Positions 40,905 through 48,931 of a stretch of 51,768 nt of DNA are shown in pieces; position 1 is the stretch's first letter, and every line of letters starts with the position of its first letter. Location: positions 1 to 51,768 of the forward strand of contig NZ_CANKUD010000007.1 of assembly GCF_947486615.1 (NCBI RefSeq), given 5' to 3'. The DNA is from an uncultured Modestobacter sp. Lineage in GTDB: Bacteria > Actinomycetota > Actinomycetes > Mycobacteriales > Geodermatophilaceae. A program made the position numbers and the translations under genes. The notes beneath the pieces are model-generated. The model did not search any database. It was not told where the DNA came from and saw only the letters and a list, made by a program, of their open reading frames with translations.

Positions 40905-41291
40905 GTGTCGACACCTCGACACCGGACGGCCCGGCGGCACGGCGAGGCCGGGATGGTCACCGCCGAGACGGCGGTCGTGCTGCCGGTGCTGCTGATGGTG
41001 CTGGCCGGCGCGGTGGCCGCGGTCGTGGTGGTCGGCGCCCAACTGCGCTGCGTGGACGCCGCCCGGGAGGGGGCCCGGGCGGCGGCCCGCGGCGACGAGC
41101 ACGGCCGGGTGGTGGCGCTGGCCGCCCAGGCGGCGCCGGACGGTGCCCGGACCGATGTCGCCGGGGACGGGGAGTCGGTGCGGGTCACCGTCTCCGCGAC
41201 GGTCTCCCCGCTGGGCCCGCTGCCCTGGCGGGTCGAGGTGACCGCGTCGGCCACCGGGGTGCGGGAGCCGGCCGCGGGCAGCCCACCGTGA
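40905..41291 (+). CDS. TadE family pseudopilin
   Basis: A 128-residue TadE-like protein. A basic leader (RHRTARRHGEAG) precedes a prepilin-type motif G^MVTAETAVVLPVLLMVLAGAVAAVVVVG, with Glu at +5 and a single hydrophobic helix, then CVDAAREGARAAARGDE and a beta-rich secreted domain. The GTG start is 6 bases after the pilin stop and the stop overlaps the next gene (GTGA). It probably forms part of the pilus tip or base. Confidence 0.85.
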   Translation: MSTPRHRTARRHGEAGMVTAETAVVLPVLLMVLAGAVAAVVVVGAQLRCVDAAREGARAAARGDEHGRVVALAAQAAPDGARTDVAGDGESVRVTVSATVSPLGPLPWRVEVTASATGVREPAAGSPP

Positions 41292-41665
41292 CCGGGTCCC
41301 GGCCGCCGGACGACGGTGAGCGCGGCTCGGCCACCGTGTGGACGGTGGCCCTGGCCGCCGTGCTGGCCCTGGTCGGCGCGGCGACCGTGCTGGTCGGTGC
41401 CGCCGTGGTGGCCCGGCACCGGGCGACCACCGCGGCCGACCTGTCCGCGTTGGCGGCGGCCGGCAGCGCGGTGCAGGGCGACCCGGCGGCGTGCGCGGTC
41501 GCCGGCGAGGTCGCCGCGGCGAACGCGGCCACCCTCGACTCCTGCCGGCTCACCGCCGGCGCGGTGGTCGAGGTGCGGGTGCACGTGCCGGTGCGGCTCG
41601 GCCCCCTGGGGGTGCTGGACGCCCGCGCCCGCGCCCGGGCCGGCCCGGCGCCGCCGGAGACCGGG
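41288..41665 (+). CDS. TadE-like protein of the helicase/secretion neighbourhood, no in-frame stop at its usual end
   Basis: The domain is clear over about 124 residues: ERGSATVWTVALAAVLALVGAATVLVGAAVVARHR (leader G^S then helix), TTAADLSALAAAGSAVQGD, and two Cys (AACAVAG, DSCRLTAG) ending near VRLGPLGVLDARARARAGP. Such proteins are normally 110-130 residues. Here the frame does not stop but continues across the antisense of the helicase to 44347. The nearest stop in either other frame is at 41826. I end the feature at the helicase stop as the recognisable extent; the true 3' end is unresolved. The GTG start overlaps the TadE stop. Confidence 0.7.
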
Positions 41666-44296
41666 TCAGAAGACGAGGTCGTCGGGGTCGGCCTCCCGGA
41701 GCGCGGCCCCCGGCTCGGCCTCGGCCGGTCCGGCGGGCCCGGGCCCGGCCGGCACGCTGGTCCCGCGCCCGGCCGCCGCGCTGGTGCCGCTGGGCCCCGA
41801 CCCGGACACCGCGCTGGTGCCGGTGATCGCGGACGCGGCAGGCGCGCTGGTGCCGAACAGCGCAGGCGTCGGCCGCCGCGTCACCTCTGCCTCCTCGGCG
41901 GTCAGCTCCGGGGCCGAGGACAGTTCGTCCAGGACGACGTCGAGCACCCGCACCGCACCGGCCTTGTCCAGCGGGTCGTTGCCGTTGCCGCACTTGGGCG
42001 ACTGCACGCACGACGGGCAGCCGGACTCGCACTCGCAGCTGGCCACGGTCGCCCGGGTCGCCTGCAGCCAGTCCCGCAGCACCGCGTAGCCGCGCTCGGC
42101 GAAGCCGGCCCCGCCCGGGTGTCCGTCGTAGACGACGATCGTCGCCGCGCCGGTGTCCGGGTGCAGTGCGGTGGAGATCCCGCCGAGGTCCCAGCGATCG
42201 CAGGTGGCCAGCAGCGGCAGGATGCCGATCGAGGCGTGCTCGGCGGCGTGCAGCGAGCCGGGCAGGGCGGCGTCGTCGACATCGGCGCGGGCCACGGCCC
42301 GCTCGTCCAGCGTCAGCCAGACCGCGCGGGTGCGCAGCTGCCGGGCGGGGAGGTCCAGTGGGAACTCCGCGAGCACCTCGCCGGTGCCCAGCCGGCGCCG
42401 CTGGTAGGCGACCACCTGGTTGGTCACGTCGACGACACCGGTGTGCGCGGTGACGGCGCCCAGCGTCCGGGTGCGGTCGATCGAGACGATGGACAGGTCG
42501 ACCAGGTCCCGGGCGACCGTCGTCCACTCCGGGCTCTCCGGGTGCACCACGGCGCAGGAGTCCTCGACGTCGAACTCGTCCACGACGTAGCTCTCGCCGC
42601 GGTGCACGTAGAGCGCGCCGGTGTGCACGGTGGCGTGCGAGGCGTCGCCGTCGACGGTGCCCAGCAGCCGCCCGGTCGCGCCCTCGATGATCGAGACCGG
42701 GGCCTCGCCGCTGCCCCGGATGTCGACGTCCGGCCGGCCCCGCCCGGCCCAGTACCAGCCGGTCGGGCGGGCGCGCAGCAGCCCCTCGGCGACCAGTTCG
42801 GCCACCTGCGCCTCGGCCACCTCGCCGCCGAAGTCGGCGAGCTCGTCGGCGCGCAGCGGCAGCTCGGCCGCCGCGCAGCACAGCTGGGGGCCGAGCACGT
42901 AGGGGTTGGCGGGGTCGGTGACGGTCGCCTCGACCGGCCGGCCGAACACCGCCTGCGGGTGGTGGGCCAGGTAGTGGTCCAGCGGGTCGTCGCGGGCCAC
43001 GAAGACCACCAGCGACTCACGCTGTGCCCGGCCGGCGCGGCCGGCCTGCTGCCACATCGAGGCCAGCGTGCCGGGGTAGCCGGCGAGCACCACGGCGTCC
43101 AGCCCGGCGATGTCGATGCCCAGCTCCAGGGCGTTGGTGGTGGCCACGCCCAGCAGGTCGCCGGTCGACAGCGCTCGCTCCAGCTCCCGGCGCTCCTCGG
43201 GCAGGTAGCCGCCCCGGTAGGACTCGACCTTGCGCACCAGGTCGCCGCGGCCCCGCGAGCGCAGCAGTGCGCGGGCCTGCTCGGCCACCGACTCCGCCGA
43301 CCGGCGGGACCGGACGAAGGCCAGCGTGCGGGCCCCCTGCTCGACCAGGTCGGCGAGCAGCCCGGCGGCGTCCGCGGCGGCCGAGCGCCGCAGCGGCGCC
43401 CCGTGCTCGCCGGTCTTCTCCGTCAGCGGCGGCTCCCACAGGGCGAAGGTCGCGCCCGGCCGGGGGGAGCCGTCCTCGGTCACCGCCGCCACCGGGGCGC
43501 CGACCAGCCGGCTGGCCGCCGCGGCGGGGTCGGCGACGGTGGCCGAGGCCAGCACGAAGACCGGCTCGGCGCCGTAGCGGCGGCAGATGCGGCGGAGCCG
43601 GCGCAGCACGTGGCCGACGTGCGAGCCGAACACCCCGCGGTAGGCGTGGCACTCGTCGACCACCACGTAGGCGACCCGGCGCAGCGTGCTGGACCACTTC
43701 TGGTGGGCCGGCAGGATCCCGCGGTGCAGCATGTCCGGGTTGGTGACGATCCACCGCGAGTGCCGCCGCACCCACTCCCGCTCCTCGCCCGGGGTGTCCC
43801 CGTCGTAGGCGGCCGGCCGCACCGAGGGGTCGGCCAGCGCGGCCACCGAGGCCAGCTGGTCACGGGCCAGCGCCTTCGTCGGGGCCAGGTAGAGCACGCA
43901 GGCCCGGGGGTCCTCGGCCAGCGCGGTGAGCGCCGGCAGCTGGTAGGCCAGCGACTTGCCCGACGCGGTACCGGTGGCGACGACGACGTGCTCGCCGGCG
44001 TGGGCCAGCTCGGCGGCGGCCACCTGGTGGCTGAACGGCGCCAGCACGCCCCGCTCGGCCAACCGCTCGCGCAGCGGAGCAGCGACCCACCCCGGCCACG
44101 GCGCGGTGCGGCTCTCCCGGACCGGCAGGCGGTGCACGTGGGTCACCGGGTCGTCGTCGTCCTCCGTGTCGGCCAGCAACGCGGCGAGCAGCTCGGTGCC
44201 CGGCAGCGCGGTCGCCGGCCCGCCGTCCTCGGGCTCGGGTCCGGAGGTCGAGGGCCCCTCGGCGGGGAGCCGCACGGAGCGCAGGGACGTCACCAC
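41666..44296 (-). CDS. DEAD/DEAH-box helicase of the MrfA type with C-terminal zinc site
   Basis: An 876-residue superfamily 2 helicase. Motif I is VVVATGTASGKSLAYQLPAL, Ia LAPTKALARDQL, II VVVDECHAYRG (DECH), III LASATVADP, and VI WQQAGRAGR. A C-terminal DUF1998-like domain has YDGHPGGAGFAERGY and a Cys cluster CECESGCPSCVQSPKCGNGN, which binds zinc in MrfA. MrfA repairs mitomycin-type DNA damage. The last ~60 residues are a low-complexity Ser/Gly/Pro/Ala tail ending in acidic DPDDLVF. The position converging on the tad operon is the conserved actinobacterial one. GTG starts at 44296 or 44293 are both possible. Confidence 0.93.
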   Translation of the reverse strand: MVTSLRSVRLPAEGPSTSGPEPEDGGPATALPGTELLAALLADTEDDDDPVTHVHRLPVRESRTAPWPGWVAAPLRERLAERGVLAPFSHQVAAAELAHAGEHVVVATGTASGKSLAYQLPALTALAEDPRACVLYLAPTKALARDQLASVAALADPSVRPAAYDGDTPGEEREWVRRHSRWIVTNPDMLHRGILPAHQKWSSTLRRVAYVVVDECHAYRGVFGSHVGHVLRRLRRICRRYGAEPVFVLASATVADPAAAASRLVGAPVAAVTEDGSPRPGATFALWEPPLTEKTGEHGAPLRRSAAADAAGLLADLVEQGARTLAFVRSRRSAESVAEQARALLRSRGRGDLVRKVESYRGGYLPEERRELERALSTGDLLGVATTNALELGIDIAGLDAVVLAGYPGTLASMWQQAGRAGRAQRESLVVFVARDDPLDHYLAHHPQAVFGRPVEATVTDPANPYVLGPQLCCAAAELPLRADELADFGGEVAEAQVAELVAEGLLRARPTGWYWAGRGRPDVDIRGSGEAPVSIIEGATGRLLGTVDGDASHATVHTGALYVHRGESYVVDEFDVEDSCAVVHPESPEWTTVARDLVDLSIVSIDRTRTLGAVTAHTGVVDVTNQVVAYQRRRLGTGEVLAEFPLDLPARQLRTRAVWLTLDERAVARADVDDAALPGSLHAAEHASIGILPLLATCDRWDLGGISTALHPDTGAATIVVYDGHPGGAGFAERGYAVLRDWLQATRATVASCECESGCPSCVQSPKCGNGNDPLDKAGAVRVLDVVLDELSSAPELTAEEAEVTRRPTPALFGTSAPAASAITGTSAVSGSGPSGTSAAAGRGTSVPAGPGPAGPAEAEPGAALREADPDDLVF

Positions 44297-44486
44297 CCCA
44301 CTGTCACACCGCCGCGCAACCAGCCGCCGCGAGGGTGGCCCGGATGACCCTCCGTATGAAATGGATCACATCGGGTCTGGCGGTGCGCGGTCGGCTGCGG
44401 CACAGTGCGTGCCACGCCGGGCCCTCCCCGAGCGAGAACCGGGGGCCGCCGGGCCGGTGTGCGCCCACCTCGCCGCGGAGGAACAC

Positions 44487-46748
44487 ATGCCCGACACCGA
44501 CCTGTCCGGAGGAGACCTCGCCCTCGTGGCGATCGCGCTCCTCATCTCCCTCGCCGCCCTGGGCTTCGCCGCCTGGCTGGTCCGTGCCGTGCTCGCGGCC
44601 GACCAGGGCACCGCCTCCATGCAGGAGATAGCGAGGGCGGTCCAGGAAGGTGCCGTCGCCTACCTGCAGCGGCAGTTCCGCACCCTCGCCGTCTTCGCGG
44701 TGATCGTGTTCGTGCTGCTGCTCGCGCTGCCGGTCTCCGACGGCGGCCTGGGCACCCGGCTGGGCCGGGCCGCCTTCTTCCTGGTGGGCGCCGCGTTCTC
44801 CGCCAGCGTCGGCTTCATCGGGATGACGCTGGCCACCCGCGGCAACGTCCGGGTCGCCGCGGCCGCCGCGGCCGGTGGGCACCGCCCGGCGTTCCGGATC
44901 GCCTTCCGCACCGGCGGCGTGGTCGGGATGATCACCGTCGGCCTGGGCCTGTTCGGGGCGACCCTGGCGGTGCTGCTGTTCCAGGAGACCTCGCCGGTCG
45001 TGCTGGAGGGCTTCGGCTTCGGGGGCGCGCTGCTGGCGATGTTCATGCGGGTCGGCGGCGGCATCTTCACCAAGGCCGCCGACGTCGGCGCGGACCTGGT
45101 CGGCAAGGTCGAGGCGGGCATCCCCGAGGACGACCCGCGCAACGCCGCGACCATCGCGGACAACGTGGGCGACAACGTCGGTGACTGCGCCGGCATGGCC
45201 GCTGACCTGTTCGAGTCCTACGCGGTGACGCTGGTCGCCGCGCTCATCCTCGGCCAGGTCTTCTTCGGTTCCGTGGGCATGGTCTTCCCGCTGGTCGTCG
45301 CCGCCATCGGGGTGATCGCCTCGGTGGTCGGCATCCTGGCCAGCAACCCCGGCGCGCACGACCGCAACTGGATGTCCCCGATCAACCGCGGCTTCTTCGC
45401 CTCCGCGGCGGTCTCCCTCGTCCTGGTCGCGGCCGCGTCGTTCACCGTCCTGCCCACCATCTCCGACGGCCTGGACGTCTCGGTCAGCCCGCAGGTGCTC
45501 GGCTTCGTCTCCGTGCTCATCGGCATCGTGCTGGCCGCGGCCATCCAGCAGCTCACCGGCTACTTCACCGAGACCGCTCGCCGGCCGGTCAAGGACGTCG
45601 GCCGCAGCTCGCTGACCGGCCCCGCGACGGTGATCCTGTCCGGCGTCTCGCTGGGCCTGGAGTCGGCCGTCTACGCCGCGCTGCTGATCGGTGGGGCGGT
45701 CTACGGCGCCTTCCTGGTCGGCGGGGCCGCCGCGCTGTACGCCGTCGCGCTGGCCGGGTGCGGGCTGCTCACCACCGCCGGGGTCATCGTCGCGATGGAC
45801 ACCTTCGGCCCGGTCAGCGACAACGCCCAGGGCATCGCGGAGATGTCCGGGGAGATCGACGACGAGGGCGCCCAGGTGCTCACCGACCTGGACGCCGTCG
45901 GCAACACCACGAAGGCGATCACCAAGGGCATCGCCATCGCCACCGCGGTGCTGGCGGCCACCGCGCTGTTCGGCTCCTACAACGCCAGCATCCTGCTGGC
46001 CCTGGACGACGCCGGCTCCGTCCTGGGCGACGCCTTCACCCTGGTGTCACCGAACAACGTGGTGGGCGCGGTGATCGGCGCCGCCGTCGTCTTCTTCTTC
46101 TCCGGCCTGGCGATCAACGCGGTCTCCCGCGCCGCCGGCCGGGTGGTCTTCGAGGTGCGCAAGCAGTTCCGCGAGCACCCCGGGATCATGGACCGCACCG
46201 AGCGGCCCGACTACGGCGCCGTCGTCGACATCTGCACCAAGGACTCGCTGCGCGAGCTGGCCACCCCGGGGCTGCTGGCGGTGCTGGCGCCGGTCGCCGT
46301 CGGCTTCGGTCTGGGCTTCGGGCCGCTGGCCGCCTACCTGGTCGGGGCGATCGCCACCGGCACCCTGATGGCGGTCTTCCTGTCCAACTCGGGCGGCGCC
46401 TGGGACAACGCCAAGAAGATGGTGGAGGACGGCGCGTACGGCGGGAAGGGCAGCGAGGCGCACGCAGCCACCGTCATCGGCGACACCGTGGGCGACCCGT
46501 TCAAGGACACCGCGGGGCCGGCGATCAACCCGCTGATCAAGGTGATGAACCTGGTGGCGCTGCTGATCGCCCCGGCGGTCGTCTCCCTCTCCGTCGGGGC
46601 GGACGCCAACACGCCGGTCCGGGTCGGCATCGCGGTGGCCGCGACGCTGGTGATCGTGGCCGCGGTGGTGGTGAGCAAGCGCCGCTCGACCGTGGTCGGC
46701 GGGGAGAGCGACGCCACCACCGGGGCACTGACCACGAGCGCCCCCTGA
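44487..46748 (+). CDS. hppA: Membrane-bound proton-translocating pyrophosphatase
   Basis: A 753-residue H+-PPase with about 15-16 helices that uses pyrophosphate hydrolysis to pump protons. The PPi/Mg site blocks are intact: GGGIFTKAADVGADLVGKVEAGIPEDDPRN then NVGDNVGDCAGMAADLFES, and the C-terminal NSGGAWDNAKK with IGDTVGDPFKDTAGPAINPLIKV. GNTTKAITKG has Lys at the position that marks potassium-independent enzymes (Ala in potassium-dependent ones). GCGGAGGAAC precedes the ATG. It lies downstream of the helicase start, divergently oriented, with a 190-bp upstream region. Confidence 0.96.
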   Translation: MPDTDLSGGDLALVAIALLISLAALGFAAWLVRAVLAADQGTASMQEIARAVQEGAVAYLQRQFRTLAVFAVIVFVLLLALPVSDGGLGTRLGRAAFFLVGAAFSASVGFIGMTLATRGNVRVAAAAAAGGHRPAFRIAFRTGGVVGMITVGLGLFGATLAVLLFQETSPVVLEGFGFGGALLAMFMRVGGGIFTKAADVGADLVGKVEAGIPEDDPRNAATIADNVGDNVGDCAGMAADLFESYAVTLVAALILGQVFFGSVGMVFPLVVAAIGVIASVVGILASNPGAHDRNWMSPINRGFFASAAVSLVLVAAASFTVLPTISDGLDVSVSPQVLGFVSVLIGIVLAAAIQQLTGYFTETARRPVKDVGRSSLTGPATVILSGVSLGLESAVYAALLIGGAVYGAFLVGGAAALYAVALAGCGLLTTAGVIVAMDTFGPVSDNAQGIAEMSGEIDDEGAQVLTDLDAVGNTTKAITKGIAIATAVLAATALFGSYNASILLALDDAGSVLGDAFTLVSPNNVVGAVIGAAVVFFFSGLAINAVSRAAGRVVFEVRKQFREHPGIMDRTERPDYGAVVDICTKDSLRELATPGLLAVLAPVAVGFGLGFGPLAAYLVGAIATGTLMAVFLSNSGGAWDNAKKMVEDGAYGGKGSEAHAATVIGDTVGDPFKDTAGPAINPLIKVMNLVALLIAPAVVSLSVGADANTPVRVGIAVAATLVIVAAVVVSKRRSTVVGGESDATTGALTTSAP

Positions 46749-46760
46749 CGCCTCCGGCGC

Positions 46761-46792
46761 GGCGGTGGTGCCCGGTTGTGGACACCACCGCC
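46761..46792 (+). terminator. Hairpin terminator of hppA
   Basis: A perfect 10-bp stem (46761-46770 GGCGGTGGTG with 46783-46792 CACCACCGCC) has a 12-base loop, 12 bases after the hppA stop. Confidence 0.7.
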
Positions 46793-46832
46793 CGGTGTGG
46801 ACGACGGGGCCCGGGCCGGGCGCGGGCCTTCC

Positions 46833-46838
46833 TAGCGT
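46833..46838 (+). promoter_or_regulatory. Candidate -10 element for the WXG-like/hydrolase operon
   Basis: TAGCGT in a CCTAGCGTCGCC context, 48 bp before the GTG at 46887 and after the hppA hairpin. It is the same TASCGT pattern as upstream of the cobN riboswitch. No clear -35 is present. Confidence 0.3.
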
Positions 46839-46886
46839 CGCCGCATCGGTCCCTCCCCGGGGCCGCCGTCGCGCCGGGAGGCCTCC

Positions 46887-47210
46887 GTGTCCCACCTGAT
46901 CTCCGTCCAACTCGACGCGCTGGGCGCGCTGCTGGCCGAGCTCACCGCGCTGGGCGTCGAGCTGGGGGAGGAGGGGCAGCTGGCCACGGCGACGGGCCGC
47001 TCGCTGGGCACCGCGCTGGCCGGGCCGGTCGGCGACGCCGCGGCGACGGCCGGTGCCGGCTGGGCCGAGGTGGTCGATGTGCTGGCCGCCCGCACCCTCG
47101 CGGTGGCCGTGACCCTGGACGCCGCGCTGGAGTCCTACCGCCGCGCCGACGCGGGCATCGCCGGACAGCTCGGGCCGGGCCGGGTCGGTTCCGTAGCGGT
47201 GCCGCGATGA
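46887..47210 (+). CDS. Small helical WXG100-like protein
   Basis: A 107-residue all-helical protein starting MSHLISVQLDALGALLAELTALGVELGEEGQLATA, with GWAEVVDVLAARTLAVAVTLDAALESYRRAD towards the end. Size, helical hairpin pattern and partnership resemble ESX/WXG100 secreted proteins, though a canonical WxG turn is not obvious (LAGPVGDAA stands near the middle). A GTG start; CGGGAGGCC is upstream. Its stop overlaps the ATG of a DUF1023 hydrolase (ATGA). Confidence 0.75.
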   Translation: MSHLISVQLDALGALLAELTALGVELGEEGQLATATGRSLGTALAGPVGDAAATAGAGWAEVVDVLAARTLAVAVTLDAALESYRRADAGIAGQLGPGRVGSVAVPR

Positions 47211-48736
47211 CCGGCACGACGCTCACCGAGCTGACCGGCTGGGACGTCCCCCAACTGCGCGGGTGCGTCGGCACGCTGGGCGTGGTGGCCGAGCGGCTGC
47301 TGCCCTGGCGGTACCGGCTCGATGCGCTGGGCCGGGAGCTCGGTGCCGCCGAGTGCTGGTCCGGGCCGGCCGGAACGGTGGCCGCGGCCGCGCTCGTCGA
47401 GCTCTCCACCGTGGCGTCAGGGGTGTCCGGAGCGCTCGCTGCCTCGGCAGCCGAGCTGGACGGACTGGTCGCCGCGGCCACCGAGGCACAGGAACGGGCC
47501 GCGACCGCGCAGGCCGTCGCCGGCTCCGCGGGACTGCGGCTGGACGAGCAAGGGACGGCGATCGGGGTGCCCGCCGCGCCGGTGCCGGTCATGGCCGCCG
47601 ACCAGGTCGCCGACGTCACCGCCGCCCGCGCCGCCGCCGCGGTGGCCGAGGCGACCGCGGCCGACGCGCTGGCCGCCGGCGCGCGCGCCGCAGCGCACGC
47701 GGCCGCGGCGGCGGGACCGCTGGCCGGGCTGGGGGTGGTGGGTGCCGGTCCGGTCGACGTCACCGCCCTGGCGGTCCGCCTGCCCACGCCGCCCCTGGTC
47801 ATGCCCTCCGATGGAGACCCGCGGCAGGTCGCGGGCTGGTGGGCCGGGCTGAGCGCCGGGCAGCAGCTGCAGGCGATCGACACCTGGCCGGGCGCGGTCG
47901 GCGCGCTGGACGGGCTGCCGGCGTGGGCCCGCGACCGGGCCAACCGCCTCGAGCTGGCCGCGGCGCTGCGCCACCTGCCGTCCGGCTCGGGCCGGCACGA
48001 CATGGCCCTGGCCGTGGAGTCCGCGCTGGAGGAGATGACCGACGGCGGGCAGGTGGCTCAGTTGCTGCAGTTCGACCCGGCGGAGGGCCTGGTGGCGATC
48101 AGCCGGGGTGACCTGGACACCGCCGACGCCGTGGGCGTGCTGGTCCCCGGGATCAACACCACGCCCATCAGCGACCTGGGCGGGCTGGTCGCCGATGCCG
48201 CCGACGTCGCCGCGGCCGCGGTGGCCGCCGCGCCCGGGCTGGCCGTCGCCACCGTGGCGTGGCTCGGGTACCGCACCCCGATCGGCCGGGAGGCGGTCGA
48301 GCTCCGGGCCGCACGCACCGGCGGTCCGGCGCTCGACCGGGCGCTCGACGGGCTCGCCGCGGCGCGCTCGGCCCCGGGCGCGCCGGCCCGGCCCCGGGTG
48401 ACCGTCCTCGGGCACAGCTACGGGACGGTCGTCACCGGGCAGGCTGCCCGCGCTCCTGGGCGCCTGGCCGCCGACGCCGTCGTGCTGCTCGGCAGCCCGG
48501 GCACCAGCGTGGGGCGGGCCGACCGGCTGGAGGCGCCGGAGGTCCACGGCGCGTGGTCGGTGGCGGACCCGATCTCCACGAGTGGGTTCTACGGAGCCGG
48601 CCCCGCCGGCCTCTTCTTCGGCGACGCCCCGCTGCCGACCGAGCTCACCCAGGGGCACGGCGACTACTACGACGCCGACCGGCCCACCCTGGCGGCGCTG
48701 GGCGAGGTCGTCGCAGGCACCCGGGCACCGCGATGA
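47207..48736 (+). CDS. Alpha/beta hydrolase (DUF1023) with N-terminal WXG-like domain
   Basis: A 509-residue protein. Residues 1-90 form a helical WXG-like region: GWDVPQLRGCVGTLGVVAERL, then AAECWSGPAGTVAAAALVELS, with a WSG turn. A long Ala-rich helical linker (to about 180) leads to the DUF1023 hydrolase domain: AVGVLVPGINTTPISDL, WLGYRTP and the nucleophile elbow VTVLGHSYGTVVTG with Ser at about 404. The acid/His region includes PEVHGAWSVADPIS and GHGDYYDAD. Such proteins are commonly predicted type VII-associated esterases or lipases. No ESX secretion genes are nearby. Confidence 0.87.
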   Translation: MTGTTLTELTGWDVPQLRGCVGTLGVVAERLLPWRYRLDALGRELGAAECWSGPAGTVAAAALVELSTVASGVSGALAASAAELDGLVAAATEAQERAATAQAVAGSAGLRLDEQGTAIGVPAAPVPVMAADQVADVTAARAAAAVAEATAADALAAGARAAAHAAAAAGPLAGLGVVGAGPVDVTALAVRLPTPPLVMPSDGDPRQVAGWWAGLSAGQQLQAIDTWPGAVGALDGLPAWARDRANRLELAAALRHLPSGSGRHDMALAVESALEEMTDGGQVAQLLQFDPAEGLVAISRGDLDTADAVGVLVPGINTTPISDLGGLVADAADVAAAAVAAAPGLAVATVAWLGYRTPIGREAVELRAARTGGPALDRALDGLAAARSAPGAPARPRVTVLGHSYGTVVTGQAARAPGRLAADAVVLLGSPGTSVGRADRLEAPEVHGAWSVADPISTSGFYGAGPAGLFFGDAPLPTELTQGHGDYYDADRPTLAALGEVVAGTRAPR

Positions 48737-48754
48737 CCTGCACCGACGCCGCCG

Positions 48755-48779
48755 GGAACCGGCGCAGTCCTCATCCGTT
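48755..48779 (+). promoter_or_regulatory. Possible SigR/SigH-type promoter of topA
   Basis: GGAAC (48755-48759) and GTT (48777-48779) are separated by 17 bases, close to the GGAAT-N18-GTT consensus of the actinobacterial thiol-oxidative-stress sigma factors SigR/SigH. A separate TACCGT (48840-48845) nearer the gene could be a housekeeping -10. Both are found by eye in a 195-bp intergenic region. Confidence 0.3.
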
Positions 48780-48931
48780 GGAGTCAGGACGGCGCGCCCG
48801 TGCTGGTCCGCCGCCCGGCCTTCCCGCCGCGCGGTGGCCTACCGTGGCCTCGCCGAACGGGTGCAGCTCACACTGCCCCGTGTGCGTCCGGGTCCACCCG
48901 GCGCCTGCACCAGCACCCCGACAGGAGCACC

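Noticed and set aside
39842..44347. A 1501-codon open frame on the plus strand across tadC, pilin and the helicase antisense
   Set aside because: Most of it is a shadow of the tad genes and of the helicase; only the TadE-like part starting at 41288 has a family signature.
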